From the NCBI RefSeq assembly GCF_001613065.1, contig NZ_BDBQ01000005.1, positions 62,001 through 126,000 of the forward strand: a DNA stretch of 64,000 nucleotides, read 5' to 3'. This DNA comes from Nocardia miyunensis NBRC 108239 (GTDB lineage Bacteria > Actinomycetota > Actinomycetes > Mycobacteriales > Mycobacteriaceae). Made by a program: the position numbers and the translations under genes. A model generated the notes under the pieces. It did not search any database. It was given only the letters and a program-made list of their open reading frames with translations, and was not told where the DNA came from. Positions 55,776-64,000 of the stretch are shown here, piece by piece; the first letter of the stretch is position 1; each line of letters opens with the position of its first letter.

Positions 55776-56789
55776 TCATTTGCGCAGGCCGGTGAGGACC
55801 TTTTTCAGCTGGTCCTTGCAGGTGGTGCCGACGTCTTCCTTGCTGGGTGTGCTGTCGGCGTAGATGCGCAGCTCGACCTTCGCCGAGACGTTGGAGTCCG
55901 TCGTGGCGCAGGTGTAGTTGAGCACGGTGAAGCTCGAGTAGTTCTGTTCCTCGATGGCGTAGTAGGCATGCTGGCCGATGCCGGTGATGTCGCCGGAGCT
56001 GCGGCCGCTGCCGGTGGTCTTGGTGTCCTCGTCCTTCCACATGTTGTAGTCGGGCGAGCCGTACTTGCTCTGGAATTCGACGTCCAGGGACAGCTGGGAG
56101 CTGTCGGTGCTGTACTTGCCCGCGCCCTCGTAGGAGCCGGTGCAGTCCAGCGAGCCGCCGCCGATGCTGCTGTCGGGTGCGCGCTCGGTGTGCGTCGGGT
56201 TGGGCTTGGCCGTCGGCGCCCACTTGCTCAGCACGGTCAGGTCGACCAGGCTGCACGCGTTGGTGACGCTGGACATGCTGTAGTCGCCGTCGATCTTGTT
56301 CTTGCCCAGGACCGAGCTGGAGCTGTCGTCGCCGCCGGCCACGGCCACGATGCCGATGACGACCCCGATGACGACGACCAGGCCGACCACACCGCCGATG
56401 ACCCACAGTGCGGCATTGCTCTTCTGCGGCGGCCGCGGCGCGAAGGCCGGCTGCTGCGGATAACCGCCGGTGAACTGCGGCTGCTGCCCGGTGTACCCCA
56501 TCTGTTGCTGCTGGCCGGTGTACCCCATCTGCGGCTGCGGCGTCGGTTGCGAGGGTGGTTGCGGGATCGCGGTCGGCTGCGGCGCCGACTGGCCGTAGGG
56601 CTGCGGGTTGAACTGCTGCGGCGAGTACGGCTGCTGGCTGTACCCCGAGGCGCCGTAGCCCTGGCTGCCGCCCATGATGGTCGGGTCGGTGCCGGTGAGC
56701 GGCGTGCTCGAACCGGAGCTGGCCGGCGTGGACCACCATTGGTTGGAGTCGTTGGGCGGCTCGTCCTGCGGCGGGGTGTTGTCCGTCAT
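55776..56789 (-). CDS. Membrane-anchored protein with Pro/Gln-rich N-terminus
   Basis: The 337-residue protein has about 120 disordered Pro/Gln/Tyr-rich residues with two QMGYTGQQ repeats. One TM helix follows (WVIGGVVGLVVVIGVVIGIV, about 130-152), then an extracytoplasmic domain with four cysteines (including SVTNACSLVDLTVLSKWAPT and TVLNYTCATTDSNVSAKVEL). The exported domain resembles DUF3558-type nocardial/mycobacterial proteins by its NACSLVD start, but this is tentative. Probably a cell-envelope protein. Confidence 0.75.
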   Translation of the reverse strand: MTDNTPPQDEPPNDSNQWWSTPASSGSSTPLTGTDPTIMGGSQGYGASGYSQQPYSPQQFNPQPYGQSAPQPTAIPQPPSQPTPQPQMGYTGQQQQMGYTGQQPQFTGGYPQQPAFAPRPPQKSNAALWVIGGVVGLVVVIGVVIGIVAVAGGDDSSSSVLGKNKIDGDYSMSSVTNACSLVDLTVLSKWAPTAKPNPTHTERAPDSSIGGGSLDCTGSYEGAGKYSTDSSQLSLDVEFQSKYGSPDYNMWKDEDTKTTGSGRSSGDITGIGQHAYYAIEEQNYSSFTVLNYTCATTDSNVSAKVELRIYADSTPSKEDVGTTCKDQLKKVLTGLRK

Positions 56790-56946
56790 GTCTTCCTTCC
56801 CTCCGGATGCGGTAGCCGAAGCCCCCTCGGAATGTCGGACAGATCGTAGCGAGTCCACTGCCCCCGCGTCTCCCGCGTTTGACGGGGCGTGTGCACCGGT
56901 TCGACGGGGCGCATGTGCGCCGGGCGGCGGCGGACCGCTACACTGG

Positions 56947-57042
56947 CCGACGGATCCCGCGCGGCGCGCATCCTGTGAACTCCCCCAGGGCCGGAAGGCA
57001 GCAAGGGTCAACGGGCTCTGCCGGGTGCGCGGGGTCCCCTTA
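56947..57042 (+). ncRNA. ffs: Bacterial small signal recognition particle RNA (4.5S)
   Basis: The diagnostic SRP apical domain is present (CAGGGCCGGAAGGCAGCAAG near 56982-57005), and the flanking strands GGATCCCGCGC (56952-56962) and GCGCGGGGTCC (57027-57037) pair to close a rod. Exact ends are estimated. The aminotransferase gene follows, as in mycobacteria. Confidence 0.93.
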
Positions 57043-57174
57043 TTACTCACCGGTCCGGTCCCGCGGGGCGCAAATATGCCGCACTCTCGGTGTCAATTCC
57101 GAGTAACGTGGACGGCTGGACCGGCGCGGGCCGCGTCCGAACAAGATCCCCACGCTGCTTGGAAAGGCTGTTGA

Positions 57175-58464
<1,290 letters not shown>

Positions 58465-58476
58465 ATCGGAACGACG

Positions 58477-58510
58477 AACGGGCCGCCCGGCGCGGGCGGC
58501 CCGTTCTTCA
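58477..58510. terminator. Intrinsic terminator after the aminotransferase
   Basis: AACGGGCCGCCCG (58477-58489) pairs with CGGGCGGCCCGTT (58493-58505) around a 3-nt loop, followed by CTTCATT. It lies between convergent genes. Confidence 0.9.
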
Positions 58511-58527
58511 TTCGAAAAGTGTTGCGC

Positions 58528-59418
58528 TTATGCGGGTTTGTGGGCCAGTACCGCGAACATGGTCACCGACAGGTGGATGTCGCCGGATTCCGCGCCCGCC
58601 CGCAGATCGTCGAGCAAGGTGTCCCGCTGCTGCTCGGTGATCGCGCCGCGGGCGACGGCCATCGCGGAGATCCGGGCGACCAGCGCACCCGCGCCGATCC
58701 CGGCGTCCTGAACCAGCGCGTGCGAGCCGACCTCGTCGACGATCAGCCCGGCCTGCTGCAACTGTCCGTGCAGGCGACGTCCGGCGAACGGGTTGGTGGT
58801 GTTGCCGATCAGCGTCTCGATCACCTCGTGCACCACTTTCCGGTCGCCCGGATGCACGATCGCGGTGCCCCAATCGCTGTCGGTCACCACCACCCGGCCG
58901 CCGGGCCGCAGCACGCGGGCTATCTCGGCGGTCGCGCGCACGGGTGCGGTCAGATGCTGGAAGACGCGCTCGCACAGCGCCGCGTCGAACGATCCCGCGC
59001 CGAAGGGCAGGCCGTAGGCGTCGCCGGTGACGAACCGCGCGGCCGAACGTGCCTCGGCGGCATTGCGTTCCGCGACGGCGAGCAGGTTCGGATCGGGTTC
59101 CACGCCGACGGCGTTGCCGTTCGGGCCGACCGCATCGGCGAAGGTGAGGACCTCCGAACCGGTGCCGGAACCGATGTCGACCGCGCTCTCGCCGGGCCGC
59201 AGGGCCAGGGCCTCATGGGCCCAGGACCGCAGCCGCGCGATACCGGGCAGGGCCGCCTGTAGATCGCGGACGTCGATGAGTTGATCGTGCCCCTCGCGGT
59301 CGAAGCGATCCGGTCGGCGGGCAGGATTCGTGGTGCTGTGTGTGGGCGCCATATAACTTGCCGTTCTGTCTTTCGGCGCCTTGTCCACTGTGGGGGGTAC
59401 CACCAGAGTGTCAGGCAT
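58528..59418 (-). CDS. Class I SAM-dependent methyltransferase
   Basis: The 296-residue protein has motif I SAVDIGSGTGSEVLTFADAV, an acidic VGVEPDPNLLAVAERN, FDAALCERVFQHL and LRPGGRVVVTDSDWGT, all typical of Ubi/menaquinone-type small-molecule methyltransferases. The substrate is unknown. Two starts are possible (59418, or MAPTHST at 59352). Confidence 0.88.
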   Translation of the reverse strand: MPDTLVVPPTVDKAPKDRTASYMAPTHSTTNPARRPDRFDREGHDQLIDVRDLQAALPGIARLRSWAHEALALRPGESAVDIGSGTGSEVLTFADAVGPNGNAVGVEPDPNLLAVAERNAAEARSAARFVTGDAYGLPFGAGSFDAALCERVFQHLTAPVRATAEIARVLRPGGRVVVTDSDWGTAIVHPGDRKVVHEVIETLIGNTTNPFAGRRLHGQLQQAGLIVDEVGSHALVQDAGIGAGALVARISAMAVARGAITEQQRDTLLDDLRAGAESGDIHLSVTMFAVLAHKPA

Positions 59419-59485
59419 GCGCCGAGCCTACGCGGCGCATCCGGCTACTCGCCGGTTTCGATTCGCCGGGCGTCATAATGGCCTG

Positions 59486-60064
59486 ATGGCCCATCAGCTG
59501 TGTCTCGCCCAGGATCCCGAAGCGGATCAGCTTCTGTCGTCGGACCCGTTCGCGCTGTTGGTGGGGATGATGCTGGATCAGCAGTATCCCCTCGAACACG
59601 CGTTTCGCGGGCCGCGCAAGCTCGCTGAGCGGATGGGCGGGTTCGATATCCTCAAGATCGCCGAGGCGGATCCGGCTGAGTTCGAGGAGCTGGCGGCCAC
59701 GCCGCCGGCGATTCACCGGTACGGGCGGTCGATGGCGCGGCGGGCGCAGGAACTGGCTCGATACGTGATCGAGAATTACGACGGGCACACCGAGCGGATC
59801 TGGACCCAGGACGATCCGGACGGTGCGGAGGTGCTGCGGCGGTTGAAGGATCTGCCCGGGTACGGGGATCAGAAGGCGCGGATCTTCCTGGCGCTGCTGG
59901 GTAAGCAGCTCGGGGTGCGGCCCAACGGCTGGGAGAAGGCCGCCGGAGCGTATTCGGAGCAGAATTCGCGGCGTTCGGCGGCCGACATCGTGGACGGGGA
60001 GACGTTGCTCGAGGTCAGGGCGTTCAAGAAGGAACAGAAGGCGGCCGCGAAGAAGAAAGCGTGA
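59486..60064 (+). CDS. HhH-GPD-type base excision repair-like protein
   Basis: The 192-residue protein contains FALLVGMMLDQQYPLEHAFR as in HhH-GPD glycosylase-like proteins, a helix-hairpin-helix of the form LKDLPGYGDQKARIFLALLG, and a lysine-rich tail. The family acts on damaged bases; the catalytic aspartate of true glycosylases is not obvious, so activity is uncertain. It is divergent from the methyltransferase. Confidence 0.85.
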   Translation: MAHQLCLAQDPEADQLLSSDPFALLVGMMLDQQYPLEHAFRGPRKLAERMGGFDILKIAEADPAEFEELAATPPAIHRYGRSMARRAQELARYVIENYDGHTERIWTQDDPDGAEVLRRLKDLPGYGDQKARIFLALLGKQLGVRPNGWEKAAGAYSEQNSRRSAADIVDGETLLEVRAFKKEQKAAAKKKA

Positions 60065-60124
60065 TCGCCCTGGATCGATGAGGTGGTCGCGGTCTGCTGC
60101 CAGGCTCTGTGCGCAGTGCTGAGT

Positions 60125-60877
60125 TCAGGCGACCGTGATGACGGTTCGTTGGTCGCGGACGTCGTGTGGGGGCAGGGCGTTCACTCGCTGCCGCACGGGA
60201 ACCGGCCGCAGCGTGTACCAGGTGTGCTTGCGGAGGCCCGCGGCGATGGCGGTTACCGCGCCGCCGAATGTGGCTGCGCCGCAGAGCATTCCGGCGGGGT
60301 CCAGGCCCGCGGTGGCTACCTGGTGGGTGCTGTGACGGGCGGTGTCGTCGCCGAGGAACAGGCCGAGCAGGTTGCCGAAGCCGTCGCCGTGGTTGCTCTG
60401 GACGATCGTGCGCAGTTCGGGGGCCTTGCCGCTGAGGTAGAGCAGGTCGGCGAGGATGAACATGGCGGTGGCCAGGGCGGAACCGAGTACCAGGTAGGAC
60501 AGGGCTGCGGTGCGGATGCGCAGGTACATCAGGACTGCGCTGATGGTGACCACCGCGGCGAGGGCGGCCAGAACCGCCCAGACGCCGCTGATGTTCGGCT
60601 GGCTGTAGCCGTCGGTGAGCCAGTCATCGAAACTCCTTGTCGCGCCGTCGATTCGGCCGAACGCATCGGAACGCAGCCGACCGTTCGGGCCCGATGCGGT
60701 CAGCCACGGCTGGAACATCAGGATGACGGCCAGGGCCGCCGCGACGGCCGCGGCCACATAGCCCTTGTCGGCGCGTGCGGTCGAAATGCCTTGTGTCACA
60801 AGGGTAGTGTGTCGGGTCGGCGGCGCGGGGAGGTTTTCCGAGTCGTCGTGAACATGCCAGGGTGTCGAAGAGGTCAT
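60125..60877 (-). CDS. Four-TM membrane protein of unknown function
   Basis: The product has hydrophobic helices at about residues 42-62, 99-117, 124-145 and 200-219 (for example GVWAVLAALAAVVTISAVLM) and an external loop with SGPNGRLRSDAFGRIDGATR. Proteins of this shape recur in mycolate actinobacteria. ATG 60877 has a GGA-type ribosome binding site; an in-frame GTG at 60901 is less likely. Confidence 0.7.
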   Translation of the reverse strand: MTSSTPWHVHDDSENLPAPPTRHTTLVTQGISTARADKGYVAAAVAAALAVILMFQPWLTASGPNGRLRSDAFGRIDGATRSFDDWLTDGYSQPNISGVWAVLAALAAVVTISAVLMYLRIRTAALSYLVLGSALATAMFILADLLYLSGKAPELRTIVQSNHGDGFGNLLGLFLGDDTARHSTHQVATAGLDPAGMLCGAATFGGAVTAIAAGLRKHTWYTLRPVPVRQRVNALPPHDVRDQRTVITVA

Positions 60878-61406
60878 TGTTCCAGTCGTAATTTTCCGCA
60901 CCGCGTATATCGTGATCTTGTTCTCCGATATGCCATCTCGTGAATGGTGTGATGCGTGTTCATTTCAATGGTTCGTGGCAATGAGCGGCGGCGACCAGTG
61001 CCGCGTTCACGGTAGTCCGGTTCTCCTGTGCTGAGCAACGTGCTTCGAATCCCAGAGAGACTCCGCGCACAGTAAAATTTTGATGTTTCGGAAGTTGGGC
61101 CGCCTGTGCGGACCTCGTTCAATCCTGTTGCACAACAGTAACTTTAGTGTGTCAGCGATGTGTCGCGAGTGGTAGAAATGGGAAATTCCAGTTCCGTGGG
61201 CAGTGAATTCTTGTGATCGAGCAAACATTATTTATCGCCCGCGGAAGCTCTTTATCGGCACGCTGCCGGATTCGAATATTCCCAATTCTGAGAATGGCAT
61301 CGAATGCGGGGTATCGTGTCGTGACCCCGTCCATATCGCGAGCCGCGGATACGACAGCGGCGGCCGCCCGGATGGGACGGCCGCCGCCGCGGCAGCTGTG
61401 CAGGAC
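60878..61406. other. Intergenic region, relatively AT-rich, no gene seen
   Basis: The 529-bp gap between the membrane protein and the SsuD-like gene has lower GC than the flanks. All six frames are short or low-complexity. No riboswitch, tRNA or clear terminator was found by eye. It probably contains the promoter for the gene at 60877. Confidence 0.5.
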
Positions 61407-62558
61407 TCAGCTGCTGCTCGCCGCCGCCGTGGCGAACGGTGTGGTCGCCACGTGGCGCACTCGCCGCGTGGGGTGCTTCCACAGACCGCGACGCTCCAGA
61501 ATCGGCAGGACTCCCTCACCGAACCAGTACGCCTCCTCCACATGGGGATAACCCGAGAGGATGAACTGCGAGATCCCCAGGCGCGAATATTCGATCAGCC
61601 GCTCTGCGACCTCCTCGTGCGATCCGACCAGCGCCGTACCGGCCCCGCCGCGCACCAGGCCGACGCCGGCCCACAGATTCGGCGCGATCTCCAGCCGGTC
61701 GGTGGACCCGCCGTGCAATTCCAGCATCCGGCGCTGCCCCTCGGACTCGCTCTGCGCCAGATTCGTTTGCACGCGTTCGATATCCGCGGGATCGACCGCC
61801 TCGAGCAACCGGTCCGCCTCGGCCCACGCCTGTTCGGAGGTGTCCCGGGAGATGACGTGAATGCGCAGGCCGTAGTCGAGCTTGCGGCCTTGGTCCACCG
61901 CCAGACGACGGATCCACTCCAGCTTCTTGCTCACCGCGAACAGCGGCTCACCCCAGGTCAGATAGGTGTCCGCGTACTGCGCGGCGACCGGGCCCGCGGG
62001 CGCCGACGAGCCGCCGAAGAACACCGGCGGGATCGGGTCCGGATGGTTGTTCAGCAGCGCGTTGCGGACCTGAAGATGCTTGCCCTCGAAACTGATCGGC
62101 TCCCGCGCGCCCCAGAGCTCGCGCACGATGTGCAGGAATTCCCCGGTGCGCTCGTAGCGCTGCTCCTTGTCCAGGAAGTCCCCGTAGGCCTGCTGTTCGT
62201 GCGGCTCGCCGCCGGTGACGACGTTCAGCAGCAGCCGCCCGCGCGAATGCCGCTGGAAGGTTCCGGCCATCTGCGCGGCGAGGGTCGGGCTGACCACGCC
62301 GGGACGGAAGGCGACCAGGAATTTCAGCGTCTCGGTGGTCTCCACCAGCATGGCCGTGGTGAGCCAGGCGTCCTCGCACCACGCCCCGGTCGGGGTGAGC
62401 ACCCCCTCGAAGCCGTTCTCCTCGGCCGCCCCGGCGATCTGGTTCAGATAGCGCAGCGAAGCGGGCCGATCGCCCGACATCGCGGTGCCGTGGCCGCCCG
62501 CGACCAGGTTGCGGGAATCGCCGTAGGTGGGCAGGAACCAATGGAAATTCAGGCTCAT
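61407..62558 (-). CDS. SsuD-like FMN-dependent alkanesulfonate monooxygenase
   Basis: The 383-residue protein is a luciferase-fold flavoenzyme of the alkanesulfonate monooxygenase group: FHWFLPTYGDSRNLV, FLVAFRPGVVSPTLAAQMAG, GRLLLNVVTGGEPHEQQAYG, and SHEEVAERLIEYSRLGISQF near the end. SsuD oxidises alkanesulphonates with FMNH2 to release sulphite. No ssu transporter or reductase gene is adjacent, so the substrate may differ. The start follows AAAGGGA at the expected spacing. Confidence 0.9.
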   Translation of the reverse strand: MSLNFHWFLPTYGDSRNLVAGGHGTAMSGDRPASLRYLNQIAGAAEENGFEGVLTPTGAWCEDAWLTTAMLVETTETLKFLVAFRPGVVSPTLAAQMAGTFQRHSRGRLLLNVVTGGEPHEQQAYGDFLDKEQRYERTGEFLHIVRELWGAREPISFEGKHLQVRNALLNNHPDPIPPVFFGGSSAPAGPVAAQYADTYLTWGEPLFAVSKKLEWIRRLAVDQGRKLDYGLRIHVISRDTSEQAWAEADRLLEAVDPADIERVQTNLAQSESEGQRRMLELHGGSTDRLEIAPNLWAGVGLVRGGAGTALVGSHEEVAERLIEYSRLGISQFILSGYPHVEEAYWFGEGVLPILERRGLWKHPTRRVRHVATTPFATAAASSS

Positions 62559-62866
62559 TCGAGCTCGTCCCTTTCAGAAGGCAACGCGGTACTCGTGCGG
62601 TCGTGGCGGACGCGGGCGGGCGGCGCCGAACGGTCGGCGAGCCAACATCCGATGTTGCCCATGCCGGGCCCACGAGTCACCGATTCAAATCTGGTTGTTT
62701 CATAATCTGGTCGCGGCGCACCTCGTTGCTATACGCTTGCCGTCGGCCGTCGATTAGCGATAATCGATCGGCTGACCTCGGCGAAGTTCGCCGATCTTCG
62801 TGGCGCCGAACCACGCTGTGTGGTTACTGCAGACGGCGTCACGATTCAATGATGAGGGAAAATACC

Positions 62867-63571
62867 GTGAAACTGAACAAAGCTGCGGTGGTCGCAGCTC
62901 TGGTCACCACGGCGCTGGGTCTTTCGATCGGTGTGGCGGACGCCACACCGACCGGATCCGACGGCGTCGTCGACTACAAGGCGACCACCACCAAGACTTC
63001 GACGATCATCTCCACCGATGCCGGTTCGCTGGACGCGCGTGACGGGGTATTCAGGATCAAGGCTGCCAATGGCAAGACCCTGGCCGGAACCCAGTTGTCC
63101 TTCCGGGTGGACGACTTCGTCTTTCCGATCGCCGCGAACATCGCCGGGCGGACCGCGACGCTGACTCCGCAGTTCGATCTGGCACACGCGGTCTACAAGC
63201 CGGTGGATCTGCCGTATCAGAACGTCGCCCCGTGGAAGACCCCGTACGACCGTGAGCTGGCGGCGTGGAACCGGTTGACCAGCACTATCAGTGCCGGTGC
63301 CACCATCGGCACCCTGGTCGGCGGTCTGACCGGTGGAGCCGTGGGTTGCCTGCTGGGCGGTATCGCCGGTGCGACTGTCGCGGCGGCGACGATCGTGGGC
63401 CTGTTCGGCGCATTCGTGCCCGCGGCGGTGATCGGCTGCTTCGGCGGCATCATCGCGGTCGGCGCACTGGGCACCCTCGCGGGACAGTTGCTGGTGACCG
63501 CTCCGTCGGCGATTATCGCGGCCGTTCAGTATTTCACCACCATCAACGCCCCGTTCACTCCCGCAAAGTAA
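62867..63571 (+). CDS. Secreted glycine-rich hypothetical protein
   Basis: A Sec signal peptide (VKLNKAAVVAALVTTALGLS, cleavage after ADA near residue 26) precedes a domain with VDYKATTTKTSTIISTDAGS and a C-terminal hydrophobic Gly/Ala-rich segment (TIGTLVGGLTGGAVGCLLGG and later AAVIGCFGGIIAVG), glycine-zipper-like and possibly membrane-inserting. The GTG start at 62867 with GAGGGA upstream is chosen because the next gene at 63827 has the same GTG start and context, and there the upstream ATG runs into a stop. Function unknown. Confidence 0.82.
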   Translation: MKLNKAAVVAALVTTALGLSIGVADATPTGSDGVVDYKATTTKTSTIISTDAGSLDARDGVFRIKAANGKTLAGTQLSFRVDDFVFPIAANIAGRTATLTPQFDLAHAVYKPVDLPYQNVAPWKTPYDRELAAWNRLTSTISAGATIGTLVGGLTGGAVGCLLGGIAGATVAAATIVGLFGAFVPAAVIGCFGGIIAVGALGTLAGQLLVTAPSAIIAAVQYFTTINAPFTPAK

Positions 63572-63713
63572 CGTCCGCCGTTATCGAGTCGCCGTCGAGC
63601 GCGACGACCCGATAGGTGGATCTGACCCGGTGCCTCCGCACCGGGGGGACACCGCCCCGCCCGGGGAATGCAGACCTGGGCGGGAGCGGATCCCGAGTCG
63701 ACCTGTGCGTGGA

Positions 63714-63752
63714 CAGCTCGGAAATCCGTAGTGGGCAGCTCGGAAATCCGTA
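63714..63752 (+). repeat. 17-bp direct repeat
   Basis: CAGCTCGGAAATCCGTA occurs at 63714-63730 and again at 63736-63752, upstream of the second secreted paralogue. It could be a duplicated regulator site or chance duplication. Confidence 0.85.
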
Positions 63753-63826
63753 ACGGGTGGATTCGCCGGAAGCGGGCGCGTTAGCGCGCCCCAGTCCTGT
63801 TGCTTGATGATGAGGGAAGCAAAAAA

Positions 63827-64000
63827 GTGAAGCTCACAAAGTTCGCGGTGGTCGCGGCTCTCGTGACAACCGCTCTCGGCGTGACCGCCGGGGCTGCCGA
63901 CGCCACTCCGCAGAGTGCGCCGGAGGCAGTCAACTACAAGGCGTGGACCACTCCGACCGCCACGATCGTCAAGACCGACGCCGGCTCGATGGATGTCGAG
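63827..64000 (+). CDS. Secreted protein paralogue of 62867, cut by window end
   Basis: The GTG-started frame encodes VKLTKFAVVAALVTTALGVT with cleavage near ADA and then VNYKAWTTPTATIVKTDAGS. This matches the upstream gene's signal and mature start almost position for position, including the GATGATGAGGGAA context. It is a recent tandem duplicate and continues beyond the window. Confidence 0.88.
   Translation, partial: MKLTKFAVVAALVTTALGVTAGAADATPQSAPEAVNYKAWTTPTATIVKTDAGSMDVE

Overview
The window is high-GC actinobacterial DNA. It probably comes from a mycolate-producing genus close to Nocardia (inference). The case rests on a rifampicin-monooxygenase homologue, a PknG-type C-terminal domain, an MMPL transporter, a WS/DGAT-type acyltransferase, F420/LLM-type oxidoreductases, a split tadA / tadA-associated gene / tyrA neighbourhood, and an SRP-RNA plus Rv3722c-like aminotransferase neighbourhood familiar from Mycobacterium.

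Layout. 1-180: the end of a tRNA-Ser, a tRNA-Arg(ACG) and a terminator. 927-5071: a compact five-gene unit that looks like a ribosomally synthesised peptide (RiPP) cluster. It has a 39-residue precursor-like peptide too short for ordinary gene calling, a strong hairpin, two SagB/nitroreductase-type proteins, a phytanoyl-CoA-dioxygenase-like Fe(II)/2-oxoglutarate enzyme and an MFS exporter; the last four genes are joined by ATGA start/stop overlaps. No YcaO, LanB/C, radical-SAM or ATP-grasp gene lies nearby, so the chemistry is not that of a standard azole peptide or lanthipeptide. This is the best candidate for an undescribed system. 5092-13840: a MocR/YczE pair, a kinase-less PknG-like TPR protein, a small membrane protein whose relative recurs at 50.7 kb, a methyltransferase, a solitary Dcm/Vsr pair, a degenerate-repeat spacer and a DUF998 membrane protein. 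14088-18113: a heterodimeric ABC exporter.

18246-24133: glycolipid-binding protein, tyrA, tadA and its companion, tRNA-Ser(CGA), a LysE exporter, and an ECF41-type sigma factor with its carboxymuconolactone-decarboxylase partner. 24537-27675: a deletion scar joining two truncated divergent genes (AraC-type regulator and HD protein), a RidA protein, an NAD-epimerase and divergent TetR gene separated by four near-identical operators, and degenerate tandem repeats. 27955-31047: rifampicin monooxygenase with a 19-bp palindrome matching the rifamycin-associated element, a VOC protein and an LLM oxidoreductase. 31225-39008: MMPL transporter with its TetR, an Rrf2-like regulator, and a second heterodimeric ABC exporter with one degenerate ATP site. 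39261-44901: tgt, a YhhQ-type queuosine-precursor transporter and glutamyl-Q-tRNA(Asp) synthetase, which together make a queuosine salvage and modification neighbourhood.

45284-55709: an orphan DUF397 gene, a stand-alone qcrB, a WS/DGAT-like acyltransferase, then accessory DNA. That accessory part has a four-gene overlapping operon of tiny proteins divergent from an XRE-TPR regulator, a SLOG-type protein, secreted small proteins and a membrane-anchored helix-turn-helix protein, and it ends at tRNA-Ser(GGA). 55776-64000 returns to conserved chromosome: Pro/Gln-rich membrane lipoprotein-like protein, SRP RNA, aspartate aminotransferase, methyltransferase, HhH-GPD protein, SsuD-like monooxygenase and two tandem secreted paralogues, the second cut by the window end. 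No CRISPR array and no intact insertion sequence was seen.
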